Positions 27,480 through 36,250 are shown, counted from the stretch's first letter. The stretch is 64,000 nt of DNA from Mycobacterium sp. 3519A (GCF_900240945.1 NZ_OESG01000013.1:248001-312000); one strand, 5' to 3'. Program-made: numbers and translations. Notes: generated from the letters alone by a model not told the origin.

Positions 27480-28058
27480 ATTAACGTCCCATTTGTCGTC
27501 ACCACCTTCGTCGGCTTGCTGCTGCCGGTGCTGGCTCCCCACAGGAACCCCACGGTGGGTCGGCGGATGTTCTGGGCCGGCATTTCCATTGCGACGGTGT
27601 CCGCGTTTTTCATTGCGTTCCCGCCGGACTGGAAATCCGGCCTGCTGCTGTCGCTACTGGTCGCCGTGCTGATGCTCATGACGGCCTACTTCACCAGCTC
27701 GTACCTCAAATTCGGCGACAAGGTCGTCGCGTTCTCGACAGCGGATGCCGGAACCACGGCGTCGGATGCCGCCTTCACGTCAGCGCGCAAGTTGTGGTGG
27801 CTGATGGTTCCGGCAATGGCCTTGTGCGCATTCAACATCGGCCAGTACATACTGCACAAGGAGAATCCGCGGCTGGCGGTGGCGATGGCCGTCGCGGTGG
27901 TGGCCATAGCGGTCGTCTTCGGTTACAACGACGGACGCGCGCGGTATTCGATTGCCCGGAAACAACTCCCGCAGTTCGTTGTCGTGTCGATTGTCACGCT
28001 GGGCGTGTTCACCGTGCTGTACCTCGGCGGCTACGCGGTTGGCAAGCAGCGCGCCTAG
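27480..28058 (+). CDS. Four-to-five-helix membrane protein, possible immunity or partner protein
   Basis: About 192 residues with hydrophobic segments near 3-18, 25-40, 50-70, 95-115, 125-145 and 155-178. The frame opens right after the stop of the preceding effector-like gene. The first helix begins immediately after ATC/ATT codons (27477/27480), and the first canonical start, a TTG at 27516, would cut that helix. So either an ATT start is used or the first helix is dispensable. No family recognised. Position after a glycine-zipper protein makes immunity plausible but unproven. Confidence 0.6.
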   Translation: MNVPFVVTTFVGLLLPVLAPHRNPTVGRRMFWAGISIATVSAFFIAFPPDWKSGLLLSLLVAVLMLMTAYFTSSYLKFGDKVVAFSTADAGTTASDAAFTSARKLWWLMVPAMALCAFNIGQYILHKENPRLAVAMAVAVVAIAVVFGYNDGRARYSIARKQLPQFVVVSIVTLGVFTVLYLGGYAVGKQRA

Positions 28059-28062
28059 CGCG

Positions 28063-29265
28063 CTACGCGGCCGTTGACCGGGGAGGGAACTCCGCACCGT
28101 TACTGATCGCGTCACGGTAGGCGAGCACGCGTCCCGGAATCGTGGACAGCACCGCGATGGTGCGGCCATCACGGCCGTAGGCGGCAGTGAACTGCCACTC
28201 GTCCGGGCGGCCTTCGACTACGGTGTAGGCATCGTAGTCCGTTGTCACACCGAGCATCTGGAGCTTGACGTCGTACTGATCGGACCAGAAGTACGGCAAT
28301 TCGTCGTACGTGTCGGCATTGCCCGGACTGGCCAGCAGCGTGCGCGCCGCAGCCTCGCCCTGGCGGCCGGCGTGGTCCCAGTGCTCGATGCGTAGATGCC
28401 GCTCATAGCGTGGATGCCACCAGCGCGCGACGTCACCGGCGGCGACGATGCCGCTGCCGCCCTCGACGGCGCCAGTCGCGTCACATAGGACGCCGTCGTC
28501 GATCCGCAGTCCGGAGCCGTCGAGCCACTCGGTCGCCGGGGTGACGCCCAAGCCGACGACGACCAGGTCGGCGGCAAGCCGTGAGCCGTCGTTGAGCCGC
28601 ACGCCGTCGACGCGTCCGTTACCCGTGAAGGTCTCGACTTGCACGCCGATCCTGACGTCGACGCCATGCTGTTTGTTCAATTGCGCCCAGCAGGAGGCCA
28701 TTTCGGGACCGAGCGCCGACAGGAGCAGGCCATCGCTGCGTTCGATGAGGGTGACGTCGAGCCCGAGCATCCGGCACGTCGCCGCGACCTCGGCGCCGAT
28801 GAACCCGCCGCCGACCACCACGACGCGGGGACGGTCGGCGAGTCGTTCGCGAATGGCGAGGCAGTCGTCGACTGTGCGTAACAGCATGACCCCGTCGGGC
28901 ACCTCGCCCGGCCACGCGCGCGGGGCGGCGCCGGTGGCGATGACGAGGCCATCGTAACGCAGCGACAATGGCGCGCCGTCGTCGTCGAGTTCGAGCGTGT
29001 GCGACGACGGATCCAGCCTGCGTGCCGACGCACCGCGCAGCACGCGGGCGTCAAGATCGAACTGCGGGGCCAAATCGATTCCGGCGCGTTGGATCTGCCC
29101 GCTGAGCAGTTTCTTCGACAGCGGCGGACGGTGATACGGGGCGTGCCATTCGTCGCCGACGATCGTCAGAGCGCCGTCGTAGCCCTCCTTCCGCAGCGTT
29201 TCGGCGGCGCGCATCCCTGCGATCCCCGCCCCGACAACGACGACGTCGCGAAGGTCGGTAGGCAT
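28063..29265 (-). CDS. FAD-dependent ferredoxin reductase (Rhodocoxin reductase type)
   Basis: A 400-residue flavoprotein: FAD motif Val-Val-Val-Gly-Ala-Gly-Ile-Ala-Gly near the start, His-Arg-Pro-Pro-Leu-Ser-Lys, Ala-Thr-Gly-Ala-Ala-Pro-Arg, NAD motif Val-Val-Val-Gly-Gly-Gly-Phe-Ile-Gly, a second FAD site Val-Ala-Ala-Gly-Asp-Val-Ala, and Trp-Ser-Asp-Gln-Tyr near the end. It passes electrons from NAD(P)H to the ferredoxin encoded just upstream. ATG 29265 has GGAGGAC upstream. It ends five bases from the convergent membrane-protein gene. Confidence 0.85.
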   Translation of the reverse strand: MPTDLRDVVVVGAGIAGMRAAETLRKEGYDGALTIVGDEWHAPYHRPPLSKKLLSGQIQRAGIDLAPQFDLDARVLRGASARRLDPSSHTLELDDDGAPLSLRYDGLVIATGAAPRAWPGEVPDGVMLLRTVDDCLAIRERLADRPRVVVVGGGFIGAEVAATCRMLGLDVTLIERSDGLLLSALGPEMASCWAQLNKQHGVDVRIGVQVETFTGNGRVDGVRLNDGSRLAADLVVVGLGVTPATEWLDGSGLRIDDGVLCDATGAVEGGSGIVAAGDVARWWHPRYERHLRIEHWDHAGRQGEAAARTLLASPGNADTYDELPYFWSDQYDVKLQMLGVTTDYDAYTVVEGRPDEWQFTAAYGRDGRTIAVLSTIPGRVLAYRDAISNGAEFPPRSTAA

Positions 29266-29269
29266 GCGG

Positions 29270-29458
29270 CTAGTCCTCCACTGTGATGGCCTGGGTGGGA
29301 CACGACACTTGCGCACCAATGATCTGGTGACGCAGGTCGTCGCTTGGACGGTCGTCGAGCACGTGCAGGCCGTCCTCTCGGACGTCGAACACTTCGTGGC
29401 AGATGCTCATGCAGACGCCATTTCCGTCGCAGGTGTCAAGGTCGACTGCTACTTTCAT
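29270..29458 (-). CDS. P450-type single-cluster ferredoxin
   Basis: A 62-residue acidic ferredoxin with C10-x5-C16-x3-C20 and a distal Cys-Pro at 53-54. This is the C-x5-C-x3-C...CP layout of mycobacterial 3Fe-4S/4Fe-4S ferredoxins that serve oxygenases. The residue at the second position of the cluster loop is Asn (N13) where others have His or Cys. It overlaps the upstream hydrolase gene by 4 bp and sits directly before the reductase, so the three form one operon. Confidence 0.85.
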   Translation of the reverse strand: MKVAVDLDTCDGNGVCMSICHEVFDVREDGLHVLDDRPSDDLRHQIIGAQVSCPTQAITVED

Positions 29459-30420
29459 TGGGCTGCAACCTCTTTCGTGTCGGCGACCTGCTGGCCGCTG
29501 GTCATCTCAGCGCCCTGGGGTCGTTGTCGAGCGCCTGCGCGTTCGCGTGCCGCCTTCGCGGCCGGCGAGTACTCGAGGTAGTCGATGGCCATCTGGGTGT
29601 CGCCTTCATCGTTGGGATGATGGCTGGGCCGCAGGTAACGCAGCGGCGCGGCCAACAGCAAGCTCCACGGTCCGGGTAGCAGACCCTTGCGTGCGGCCCG
29701 CGTCCAGTCGCGCCAGCGCCATTTCTGGTCGATGGTTGAGTCGGCGGCCATCAGATAGCGCGCCCCGGCGATCCACCACGCGACGAACAGGGGAGTTGTC
29801 ATCAGCATCGAGAAGGCTCGGATGACGTAGTTGCCGCTGACATGTTGGTAGACGTCGTAGACCAGCGAGCGGTGCTCGACTTCCTCAGCACCGTGCCAGC
29901 GCAACAGGTCGAGCATCACCGGGTCGGCGCCGACTTCCTCGAGAGTGCGGTTCTTCAGGACCCACTGGCCCAGCATCGCGGTGAAGTGCTCGAGGGCGGC
30001 CACGTCGGCAAGCCGGCGATAGAGCCACCACCGTCGCAGCGGTGCCGGGAAGAACTTCGGCGGGTCGCCGAGTATTGCCGACAGGTGGCGTCCGAGGCGG
30101 TCGGTGTAGGGCTTGGTCTCGATGCCCTGGTCGGCGAGATGGTCCAGCACGACTTGGTGCGCCCAGGCGTGCCACGACTCCTGCTGGATGAACGGTTTGA
30201 TGGCCGCCTCCAGCTCGGGGTCGTCGACCAGTGACGACGCTTCCAGAACAGCTTTGATGAAGTGGCGTTCGCCTTCCGGAAGCAACAGGTGCAGAACGTT
30301 GATCATGTGGGTGGTGAACGGGTCGTCGGGCACCCAGTGCAGCGGTGTCTCCGACCAATCGAAGCGGACCATGCGGCGGTACATGGGATGTCCGTCGTGA
30401 TGCAGCTGGACTTCAGGCAT
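29455..30420 (-). CDS. Metal-dependent hydrolase family protein (PF10118), ferritin-like, possible diiron oxygenase
   Basis: A 321-residue helical protein of the PF10118 group. Candidate metal ligands stand in Glu-Gly-Glu-Arg-His (residue ~50), Gln-Glu-Ser-Trp-His (~83), Leu-Glu-His-Phe and Ala-Glu-Glu-Val-Glu-His-Arg (~180), a Glu/His spacing like four-helix diiron carboxylate proteins. A hydrophobic stretch at ~200-225 suggests membrane contact. The family is called hydrolase, but its fixed partnership here with a ferredoxin and a ferredoxin reductase in one operon points to an oxygen-dependent reaction. Substrate unknown. ATG start at 30420. Confidence 0.75.
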   Translation of the reverse strand: MPEVQLHHDGHPMYRRMVRFDWSETPLHWVPDDPFTTHMINVLHLLLPEGERHFIKAVLEASSLVDDPELEAAIKPFIQQESWHAWAHQVVLDHLADQGIETKPYTDRLGRHLSAILGDPPKFFPAPLRRWWLYRRLADVAALEHFTAMLGQWVLKNRTLEEVGADPVMLDLLRWHGAEEVEHRSLVYDVYQHVSGNYVIRAFSMLMTTPLFVAWWIAGARYLMAADSTIDQKWRWRDWTRAARKGLLPGPWSLLLAAPLRYLRPSHHPNDEGDTQMAIDYLEYSPAAKAARERAGARQRPQGAEMTSGQQVADTKEVAAQ

Positions 30421-30570
30421 GAACTCTCCCGGGATATGACGGCTGTGTGTCCGTCGGCTACCCGAGTTGGATGCCCGTTATGCGTACCGGCGGTACTGGA
30501 TTTCGAAAAGCGGGAAAACAGGCTTCTTTCACAGCTTTTCGTCAGTCAGCTGCCAGGCGGTCGGGCCAGC

Positions 30571-31257
30571 TCAGTCCTCCGCGGAGTCTTCGTCCTCTGC
30601 CGGCGCTCCGCCATTGAGCAGCTGTTCGAACTGCTGCTGCAGTTCGGTGATGACCGAGGCTGTCATGATCGCGGTGATGACGGGGGAGATCGTGTAGCTG
30701 TCCTCGTCGTCGCGGGTTTTGCGAAGGATCTCCAGGCCGGTGAGCCGGGCGATGGCGCCGTCGATGCGGGCGGCGAAGGTGACGGCGTCGCGGTCGGTGT
30801 CGTTGAGGACGCCGGAGAACAGGCCGTGCATCTCCTCGCGGCTGATCAGCACGGTCTGCCCGCCGGACGCGCGCATCATCTGGGCCAGGTGCAGCGCGAG
30901 GATCGAGTCGTAGGTGCCGAGCGGCTCACGGCGCAGAAGCTTGATGCCTCTTGCGGATTCGTAGCGCGCCTGCTCGACGAACGCGACGTCGGTCCCGTCG
31001 ACGATGCGCAGCAGCAGGTCGAGTTCCGACAGCCGCACGGCCAGTTCCTTGCGGTATTCAAGGACCCAGCTGTACACGTCGGCGTCAGCTTCGGCGCTGA
31101 TGTAGCGGCGGGTGAGCAGGTGCTGCAGGGCCCAGCAGGCGCGGTCGGGCAGTTCGGAGACGTCGCCGTCGAAGCGGGGCCGCCGCTGGACCGGTGGACG
31201 GGCGGATTGGTCGACCTGGGGCAGTGAGGAGAAGTCGATGTCGGCTTCAGAAGTCAC
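30571..31257 (-). CDS. mksE: MksE/JetB (DUF4194) condensin subunit
   Basis: About 228 residues. Asp-Arg-Ala-Cys-Trp-Ala-Leu-Gln-His-Leu-Leu-Thr-Arg-Arg-Tyr and Ala-Arg-Tyr-Glu-Ser-Ala-Arg-Gly-Ile-Lys-Leu-Leu-Arg-Arg-Glu, then winged-helix repeats, match DUF4194 (MksE/JetB), which binds the MksF kleisin. GTG 31257 has GAGGA seven bases upstream; an ATG at 31263 has the site directly against it. It is alone between a diiron-type operon and a divergent lipoprotein gene, yet carries the same promoter element as mksB and mksF. Confidence 0.85.
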   Translation of the reverse strand: MTSEADIDFSSLPQVDQSARPPVQRRPRFDGDVSELPDRACWALQHLLTRRYISAEADADVYSWVLEYRKELAVRLSELDLLLRIVDGTDVAFVEQARYESARGIKLLRREPLGTYDSILALHLAQMMRASGGQTVLISREEMHGLFSGVLNDTDRDAVTFAARIDGAIARLTGLEILRKTRDDEDSYTISPVITAIMTASVITELQQQFEQLLNGGAPAEDEDSAED

Positions 31258-31288
31258 TCGCATTCCTCGCTCTGCACTTGATCGGACT

Positions 31289-31343
31289 CCCCAACATAGG
31301 ACACGGCCCGGACATCGTGGGCACGCGGTAGGGCGGTGTCGGC
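31289..31343 (-). promoter_or_regulatory. mks-type promoter element upstream of mksE
   Basis: Minus strand: CGACACCGCCC, then GATGTCCGGGCC, then CCTATGTTGGGG, matching the elements before mksB and mksF. TATGTT (31298-31293) as -10 would start transcription near 31286, about 29 bases before the GTG. Confidence 0.65.
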
Positions 31344-31389
31344 GGCCGATTTCACGTATACGCGCTGCATAAGTGGCACGCTGAGGCCT

Positions 31390-32424
31390 ATGAAGCGAGC
31401 CGTGATCGCGCTTGCCTCGGCGATCCTGCTGGTTGTCGCGTGCGCAAACGGCCCCGAATCCGTCGGGCAGCCGTCTAACGGCGGACCGGAGGACATCGCG
31501 ACCAACCTCGACGTGCCGTGGGGCATCGCGTTCCTGCCCGACGGCACCGCGCTGATCGCCGAACGCGACAGCGGCGCGATTCGGCACATGACGCAACCCG
31601 GCGTCATCACGAACATCGGGTCAGTGCCGGGTGTCGCGGCGCGCGGCGAGGGCGGCCTGCTCGGCTTGGCCACGGCGGGTCAAACGGTGTTCGCCTACCT
31701 GACCACCGCGGGCGACAACCGCGTCGTGACGATGCGCTTCGACGGGGCCTCCCTGACGGAGCCGTCGCCGATCCTGACCGGCATCCCGGCGAGTTCGGTC
31801 CATGACGGCGGGCGCATCGCGTTCGGCCCGGACGGCAAGCTGTACGTGACGACGGGCGAAAGCGGTGACCCCGGCATCGCGCAGGACCGCTCGTCGCTGG
31901 GCGGCAAGATCCTTCGCATCAACCCCGACGGCTCGATCCCGTCGGATAATCCGGATCCTGCTTCCCCGGTGTGGTCGTTCGGGCATCGCAATATCCAAGG
32001 GCTGGCGTGGGATTCGGCTGGGCGGTTGTGGGTGACGGAGTACGGCGCGAACCGGGTGGACGAGCTCAACTTGATCCAGCGGGGCGGCAACTACGGCTGG
32101 CCGATCGCGGAAGGCCGCGCGGGCACGCCGGGGCTGATTGACCCGGCGATCGAGTGGGGCACCGGCGAGGCGTCGCCGTCGGGGCTGGCGTACTTCGGCG
32201 GATCGCTGTGGGTGGCGTGTCTGCGCGGTCAGCGGTTGTATCGGATACCGGTCGGCGCCGACGGCTCGGTGGCCGGTGCGACACCGTTGTTCGTCGGACA
32301 GTACGGGCGGCTACGCACCGTGGTCGCTGCACCGGACGGCGCGCTGTGGTTCACCACCAGCAACCGCGACGGCCGGGGCAGCCCGCGCGAGGGCGACGAC
32401 CGGATCCTGCAGTTCCGGCCCTGA
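31390..32424 (+). CDS. Lipoprotein PQQ-type sugar dehydrogenase (GSDH family)
   Basis: A 344-residue exported protein with lipobox Leu-Val-Val-Ala-Cys at residues ~13-17. The propeller shows Asp-Val-Pro-Trp-Gly-Ile-Ala-Phe-Leu-Pro-Asp-Gly, Gly-Glu-Gly-Gly-Leu-Leu-Gly, His-Asp-Gly-Gly-Arg-Ile, and Gly-His-Arg-Asn-Ile-Gln-Gly-Leu-Ala-Trp, the hallmark motifs of the glucose/sorbosone dehydrogenase family, including its catalytic histidine. It would oxidise sugars outside the membrane with PQQ if the cofactor is available. ATG 31390 begins the signal peptide. Confidence 0.85.
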   Translation: MKRAVIALASAILLVVACANGPESVGQPSNGGPEDIATNLDVPWGIAFLPDGTALIAERDSGAIRHMTQPGVITNIGSVPGVAARGEGGLLGLATAGQTVFAYLTTAGDNRVVTMRFDGASLTEPSPILTGIPASSVHDGGRIAFGPDGKLYVTTGESGDPGIAQDRSSLGGKILRINPDGSIPSDNPDPASPVWSFGHRNIQGLAWDSAGRLWVTEYGANRVDELNLIQRGGNYGWPIAEGRAGTPGLIDPAIEWGTGEASPSGLAYFGGSLWVACLRGQRLYRIPVGADGSVAGATPLFVGQYGRLRTVVAAPDGALWFTTSNRDGRGSPREGDDRILQFRP

Positions 32425-32431
32425 AACCCGC

Positions 32432-33718
32432 TTACCCCAGCGGCGCCAGCGGATAGATGATCTTCGCCTCTGCCGACTCCGGCGGCGCGATCGCCTTGAC
32501 CTGTCCGCCCTGGATCTGCACCAGCATCGGGTTCAGTGCGGTGTTGTTGTGGAAGTGGTCGCCTTCGGTGGCGAATTTGATTGGCCCGTAGAAGGTTTGG
32601 ATGTCGGTGGCGGCGATCAGGTCGTTCAGCTTGCTCCGGTTGTCCTCGGACAGCGACGGCGGCTGACCCAGCTTCTCCACTGCGGACTGCAGCACCAGCC
32701 CCGCGGCGCTGCACCCGGCGGCGGTGTAGTCCGGCGGCGAACCGTGCTGAGCCTCAAATGCTTTCGCGTAGTCGCCCGCCGAGCCGAACAGGTCATCCTT
32801 GAACGTCGCAGACGGCAACCACACCGAGATGCCCATCACCCCGTCGGCCTGCCGTCCCAGCGCCTTGGAGAACGAGGCGTCGGTGATCCCGTAGTGCTCG
32901 ATGATCGCCTTCGGGGTGTAGCCGGTCGCGGCCATCGCCTTGACAAAGTCGACCAGCAGCACGTCGTGGCCGCCGACCGCGACGATGTCGGGCCGCTGCC
33001 CCGCGACCACCTGCGCCACCGGCGCCAGGTCGGCGTTGGGCGGGAACAGCGAGAAGTGCACCACGTTGAGCTTCGCCGCCTCGGCGCCGGACCGGAAACC
33101 CTGCGCGGTGTCGTCGGAGAACGGCTCGTTGGCGCCGACGACGGCCGCCGTCACCGGCTTCGGATTCGCGGTGTCGACGATGGACTGCATCGCCTTGGCC
33201 GCCGTGAGGTCGACGGCGGGAATCACGCCAAAGGTGAACGCGGGCTGCTTCTTCCAGACACCGGGCGACTCCGCGGAGCCGGCGATGCACGGCACCTTGT
33301 ACTTCGCGCAGATCGGGTCCATCGCCAGCTGCACACCGCTGGTGTACGCGCCGAACATGGCGTTCACACCCTCTTGGGTCGCCAGCCGGGACGCCGCGTC
33401 GGCGCCGGTGGCGGGATCGCTCTTGCAGTCCTGCACGACCAGATCGACTTGGTACTTCTTGTCGCCGATCGCCAGTCCGCCCGCCTTGTTCACCGCGTCG
33501 GCCCACATCTGATATCCGCGCTGGGCGATCTGCCCACCGGTCGCCGATTCACCGGACAACTCGAGCACGGCGCCGACCTTGAACTTGTCGGTGGCCCCGC
33601 CGCCACCGCCCTGTTGCTCACCGCCGCACGCGGCCAACAGGCTCGGGCCGGCGACCACGCCGCCCGCGACCAGCCCAGCTCGGGTCAGAAAGCGTCGACG
33701 ATTGATGTTGTGGGACAT
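32432..33718 (-). CDS. Branched-chain amino acid-type ABC transporter substrate-binding lipoprotein
   Basis: A 428-residue periplasmic binding protein of the Leu/Ile/Val type. The signal has twin arginines (Asn-Arg-Arg-Arg-Phe-Leu) and a Leu-Ala-Ala-Cys lipobox, so it is probably a Tat-exported lipoprotein. The start of the mature domain, Val-Gly-Ala-Val-Leu-Glu-Leu-Ser-Gly-Glu, is typical of this class. ATG 33718 (the second of two, with AGAGGA upstream) is preferred. Last gene of a five-gene transporter operon; ligand could be a branched-chain amino acid, amide or urea. Confidence 0.85.
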   Translation of the reverse strand: MSHNINRRRFLTRAGLVAGGVVAGPSLLAACGGEQQGGGGGATDKFKVGAVLELSGESATGGQIAQRGYQMWADAVNKAGGLAIGDKKYQVDLVVQDCKSDPATGADAASRLATQEGVNAMFGAYTSGVQLAMDPICAKYKVPCIAGSAESPGVWKKQPAFTFGVIPAVDLTAAKAMQSIVDTANPKPVTAAVVGANEPFSDDTAQGFRSGAEAAKLNVVHFSLFPPNADLAPVAQVVAGQRPDIVAVGGHDVLLVDFVKAMAATGYTPKAIIEHYGITDASFSKALGRQADGVMGISVWLPSATFKDDLFGSAGDYAKAFEAQHGSPPDYTAAGCSAAGLVLQSAVEKLGQPPSLSEDNRSKLNDLIAATDIQTFYGPIKFATEGDHFHNNTALNPMLVQIQGGQVKAIAPPESAEAKIIYPLAPLG

Positions 33719-33720
33719 AA

Positions 33721-34464
33721 TCATTCCTCTCCGGTTGCCCGACCTCCGAGATAGAGGTGCATCAACTCGCGGTCGTCTTCGACATCGGCGGGTGTGCCCT
33801 CGAACCGGTTCTGCCCGCCCACCAGGACGTAGAGCCGGTCGGCCACCCGCAACGCCTCACGGATGTTCTGCTCGATCATGATCACGCCGACCCCGCGCCG
33901 GGCTAGCGCGGCCGCGCGGACCAGGACGTCGCCGACGAGCTTGGGCGACAACCCCGCCGACGGCTCGTCGAACAACAGGAACCGCGGATTCAGCACCAGC
34001 GCACGGGCGATCGACAGGATCATCTGCTCCCCGCCGGACAGCGCACCGGCCTGCACGTCGTTCCGCTCGCGCAGCCGCGGGAACTCTTCCAGCAGTTCAT
34101 CAATACGGCGGTCCAGCTGCTTGCGGTCGCGGATCGTGTAGCCGCCGATGCGCAGGTTGTCGCGCACCGAGAGCCGCGGGAACACGCCGCCGCCCTGCGG
34201 CATCATTGCCAGCCCGCGGCCCAGCGTGCGATGCGACGGCAGATGGGTGATGTCCTCGCCGTCGAGGCTGACGCGGCCCGCCCACGGGTCGATCATGCCC
34301 ACCATCGCCTTCAGCAGGGTGCTCTTCCCGCAGCCGTTCGGCCCGAAGATGCAGGTGACCTCGCCGGTGCGGGCCGTCATCGACACTTGGCGCAGCACCT
34401 GCACGCCGTCATAGCCGGCGTCGAGTTCCTCGACGGTGACGACGCTTTCGGGGCGCTCACTCAT
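33721..34464 (-). CDS. livF: ABC transporter ATPase, LivF type
   Basis: A 247-residue ATPase: Walker A Gly-Pro-Asn-Gly-Cys-Gly-Lys-Ser-Thr, signature Leu-Ser-Gly-Gly-Glu-Gln, Walker B Leu-Leu-Phe-Asp-Glu-Pro-Ser-Ala-Gly-Leu-Ser-Pro. The short LivF length and the Gly-Gly-Gly-Val-Phe-Pro loop fit the branched-chain amino acid family. It overlaps LivG upstream by 8 bp and abuts the binding-protein gene downstream. Confidence 0.9.
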   Translation of the reverse strand: MSERPESVVTVEELDAGYDGVQVLRQVSMTARTGEVTCIFGPNGCGKSTLLKAMVGMIDPWAGRVSLDGEDITHLPSHRTLGRGLAMMPQGGGVFPRLSVRDNLRIGGYTIRDRKQLDRRIDELLEEFPRLRERNDVQAGALSGGEQMILSIARALVLNPRFLLFDEPSAGLSPKLVGDVLVRAAALARRGVGVIMIEQNIREALRVADRLYVLVGGQNRFEGTPADVEDDRELMHLYLGGRATGEE

Positions 34465-35173
34465 CCGCGGACACCCCCAGATACGCCTCCATCACGTGCG
34501 GGTCGTGCGAGATCTCGTCAAAGCTGCCCTGCGCCACGATCTTTCCGGCGTCCATCACGATGATGCGGTCGCAGATGTCCTGCGCGAGTTCCATGTCGTG
34601 CTCGATCACCAGGAACGTGGTGCCCGCGTCGCGCAGGGTGCGGATGGCGCCCAGCATGATCTGGCGGAGCCGCGGATGCACCCCGGCGGCGACCTCGTCG
34701 AGCAGCGCGACCTTCGGCTTCTGCATCAGCACCCGGCCCATCTCCAGCAGCCGCTGCTGCCCGCCGGACAGGCTGCGGGCGAGGTCGTCGGCGACGTGGG
34801 TGAGCTCCAGCTGCTCCAGCACGGCGTCGGCGTCCTCGCGGGCGTTGTTCCAGTCGAACTGCACGGCGGCGGTCCAAAGGTTCTCCCGCACAGTCATATT
34901 GATGAACAGCGCCGGAATCTGGAAGGTGCGGCCCAGCCCGGCGCGGGCGATCTTGTAGGGGGCGAGGCGGGTGACGTCGCGGCCGAACAGCGTGATGCGG
35001 CCGGCGTCGGGTTTCAGCGCGCCGGTGAGCAGGTTGAACAGCGTGCTCTTGCCGCTGCCGTTCGGGCCGATGATGCCGACGATCTCGGACTGCGCGACGT
35101 CGAACGAGACACCGTCGACGGCGTGGATGCCGCCGAACGAGCGGGCCAGATTCTCGACTGCCAGCACCGTCAT
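34457..35173 (-). CDS. livG: ABC transporter ATPase, LivG type
   Basis: A 238-residue ATPase with Walker A Gly-Pro-Asn-Gly-Ser-Gly-Lys-Ser-Thr, signature Leu-Ser-Gly-Gly-Gln-Gln-Arg, Walker B Val-Ala-Leu-Leu-Asp-Glu-Val-Ala-Ala-Gly, and the Leu-Ala-Arg-Thr/Gly-Leu-Gly-Arg-Thr-Phe-Gln segment usual in LivG. It pairs with LivF to drive transport. Its ATG overlaps the stop of LivM (ATGA). Confidence 0.9.
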   Translation of the reverse strand: MTVLAVENLARSFGGIHAVDGVSFDVAQSEIVGIIGPNGSGKSTLFNLLTGALKPDAGRITLFGRDVTRLAPYKIARAGLGRTFQIPALFINMTVRENLWTAAVQFDWNNAREDADAVLEQLELTHVADDLARSLSGGQQRLLEMGRVLMQKPKVALLDEVAAGVHPRLRQIMLGAIRTLRDAGTTFLVIEHDMELAQDICDRIIVMDAGKIVAQGSFDEISHDPHVMEAYLGVSADE

Positions 35174-36189
35174 GGGCCGGCCTCCTGCGTGGCCTTTTCG
35201 CGTGGTGCGAGGTCATCGCGGGCGCGGCCAAGGAATTGGCGTACCAGGCGCATTCGTCGGGCGCGGCGGGCGATGCTGACGAGTCCGTCGGGCAGGAACA
35301 GCACGATCACCATCACCAGCACGCCGACGATCATGATGTAGGCGGTGGTGTCGCCGTAGCTGATTCGCATCTGTTCTTCGAGCAGGAACATGGCGGTGGC
35401 GCCGAGCGCGGGGCCCCAGATGTGGCCGAGGCCGCCGACGAGCACCATCACGACGAGCTGGTCGGTGATCAGGGTGTTCAGCACGCTGGCCGGGTTGATG
35501 AAGGTGATCCAGTAGGCGTTGATGCCGCCCAGCACGGCAGGGATGACCGCGCTGAGCACGAACGCCCAGATCTTGACCATGGTGGTGTTGATGCCCTGCG
35601 CGCGGGCGGCGATCTCGTTGTCGCGCACCGCTTTTACCTGGAAACCGAACCGGGAGCGTTCCAGGAGCAGATAGCACACGACGTAGGCGATCGCTGCGGC
35701 GCCGAGCATCGTGTAGAAGAAGAAGTTGTCGTCGGAGCGGATCGGGGTGGTGAGCCCGCGGGAGCCGCCGGTGAAGTCGACGACGGTGGTGAGCTGGCGG
35801 ATCGCCTCGGCCAGCGCCCAGGTCGCGATGGCGAAGTAGGCGCCCTTGAGTCGCAGCGTGGGCCAACCGACCAGTGCGGCGACGGCGCCGGCGATGACGG
35901 CCGCGACCGGAAGGGTGGCCCAGAAGTTCCAGTCGTAGTCGGGTTGCATCAGGATCGCGGTGGTGTAGGCGCCGATGCCGAAGAACGCGACGTGGCCGAA
36001 GCTGATGTAGCCGGCGTACCCGCAGATCACGTTCCAGGACAAGGCGATTCCGGCCCACATCGCGACGCCGGTGGCGACGCGGACGTAGTAGGGCGACGTC
36101 ATCATCGGCAGCAGGCACATCAGCGCGACGACGAGCACCAGCACGCCGAGATTCAGGAACGGGTTGCCCCCAGAGGCAGGCTTACTCAT
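35170..36189 (-). CDS. livM: Branched-chain amino acid ABC permease, LivM type
   Basis: A 339-residue inner-membrane permease with about nine helices. Leu-Ser-Trp-Asn-Val-Ile-Cys-Gly-Tyr-Ala-Gly-Tyr-Ile-Ser-Phe-Gly-His-Val-Ala-Phe-Phe is the LivM hallmark near residue 55, and Gly-Gly-Leu-Gly-His-Ile-Trp-Gly-Pro the coupling region near 270. ATG 36189 is chosen: the upstream extension to 36348 is Cys/Arg-rich and unlike the family. It follows LivH after about 60 bases. Confidence 0.9.
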   Translation of the reverse strand: MSKPASGGNPFLNLGVLVLVVALMCLLPMMTSPYYVRVATGVAMWAGIALSWNVICGYAGYISFGHVAFFGIGAYTTAILMQPDYDWNFWATLPVAAVIAGAVAALVGWPTLRLKGAYFAIATWALAEAIRQLTTVVDFTGGSRGLTTPIRSDDNFFFYTMLGAAAIAYVVCYLLLERSRFGFQVKAVRDNEIAARAQGINTTMVKIWAFVLSAVIPAVLGGINAYWITFINPASVLNTLITDQLVVMVLVGGLGHIWGPALGATAMFLLEEQMRISYGDTTAYIMIVGVLVMVIVLFLPDGLVSIARRARRMRLVRQFLGRARDDLAPREKATQEAGP

Positions 36190-36250
36190 GCGACGACCTC
36201 GCAGGCTCGGTCGCCGCATTCTGGGCCGATGATTCGCTCGCAAGCTTCGC

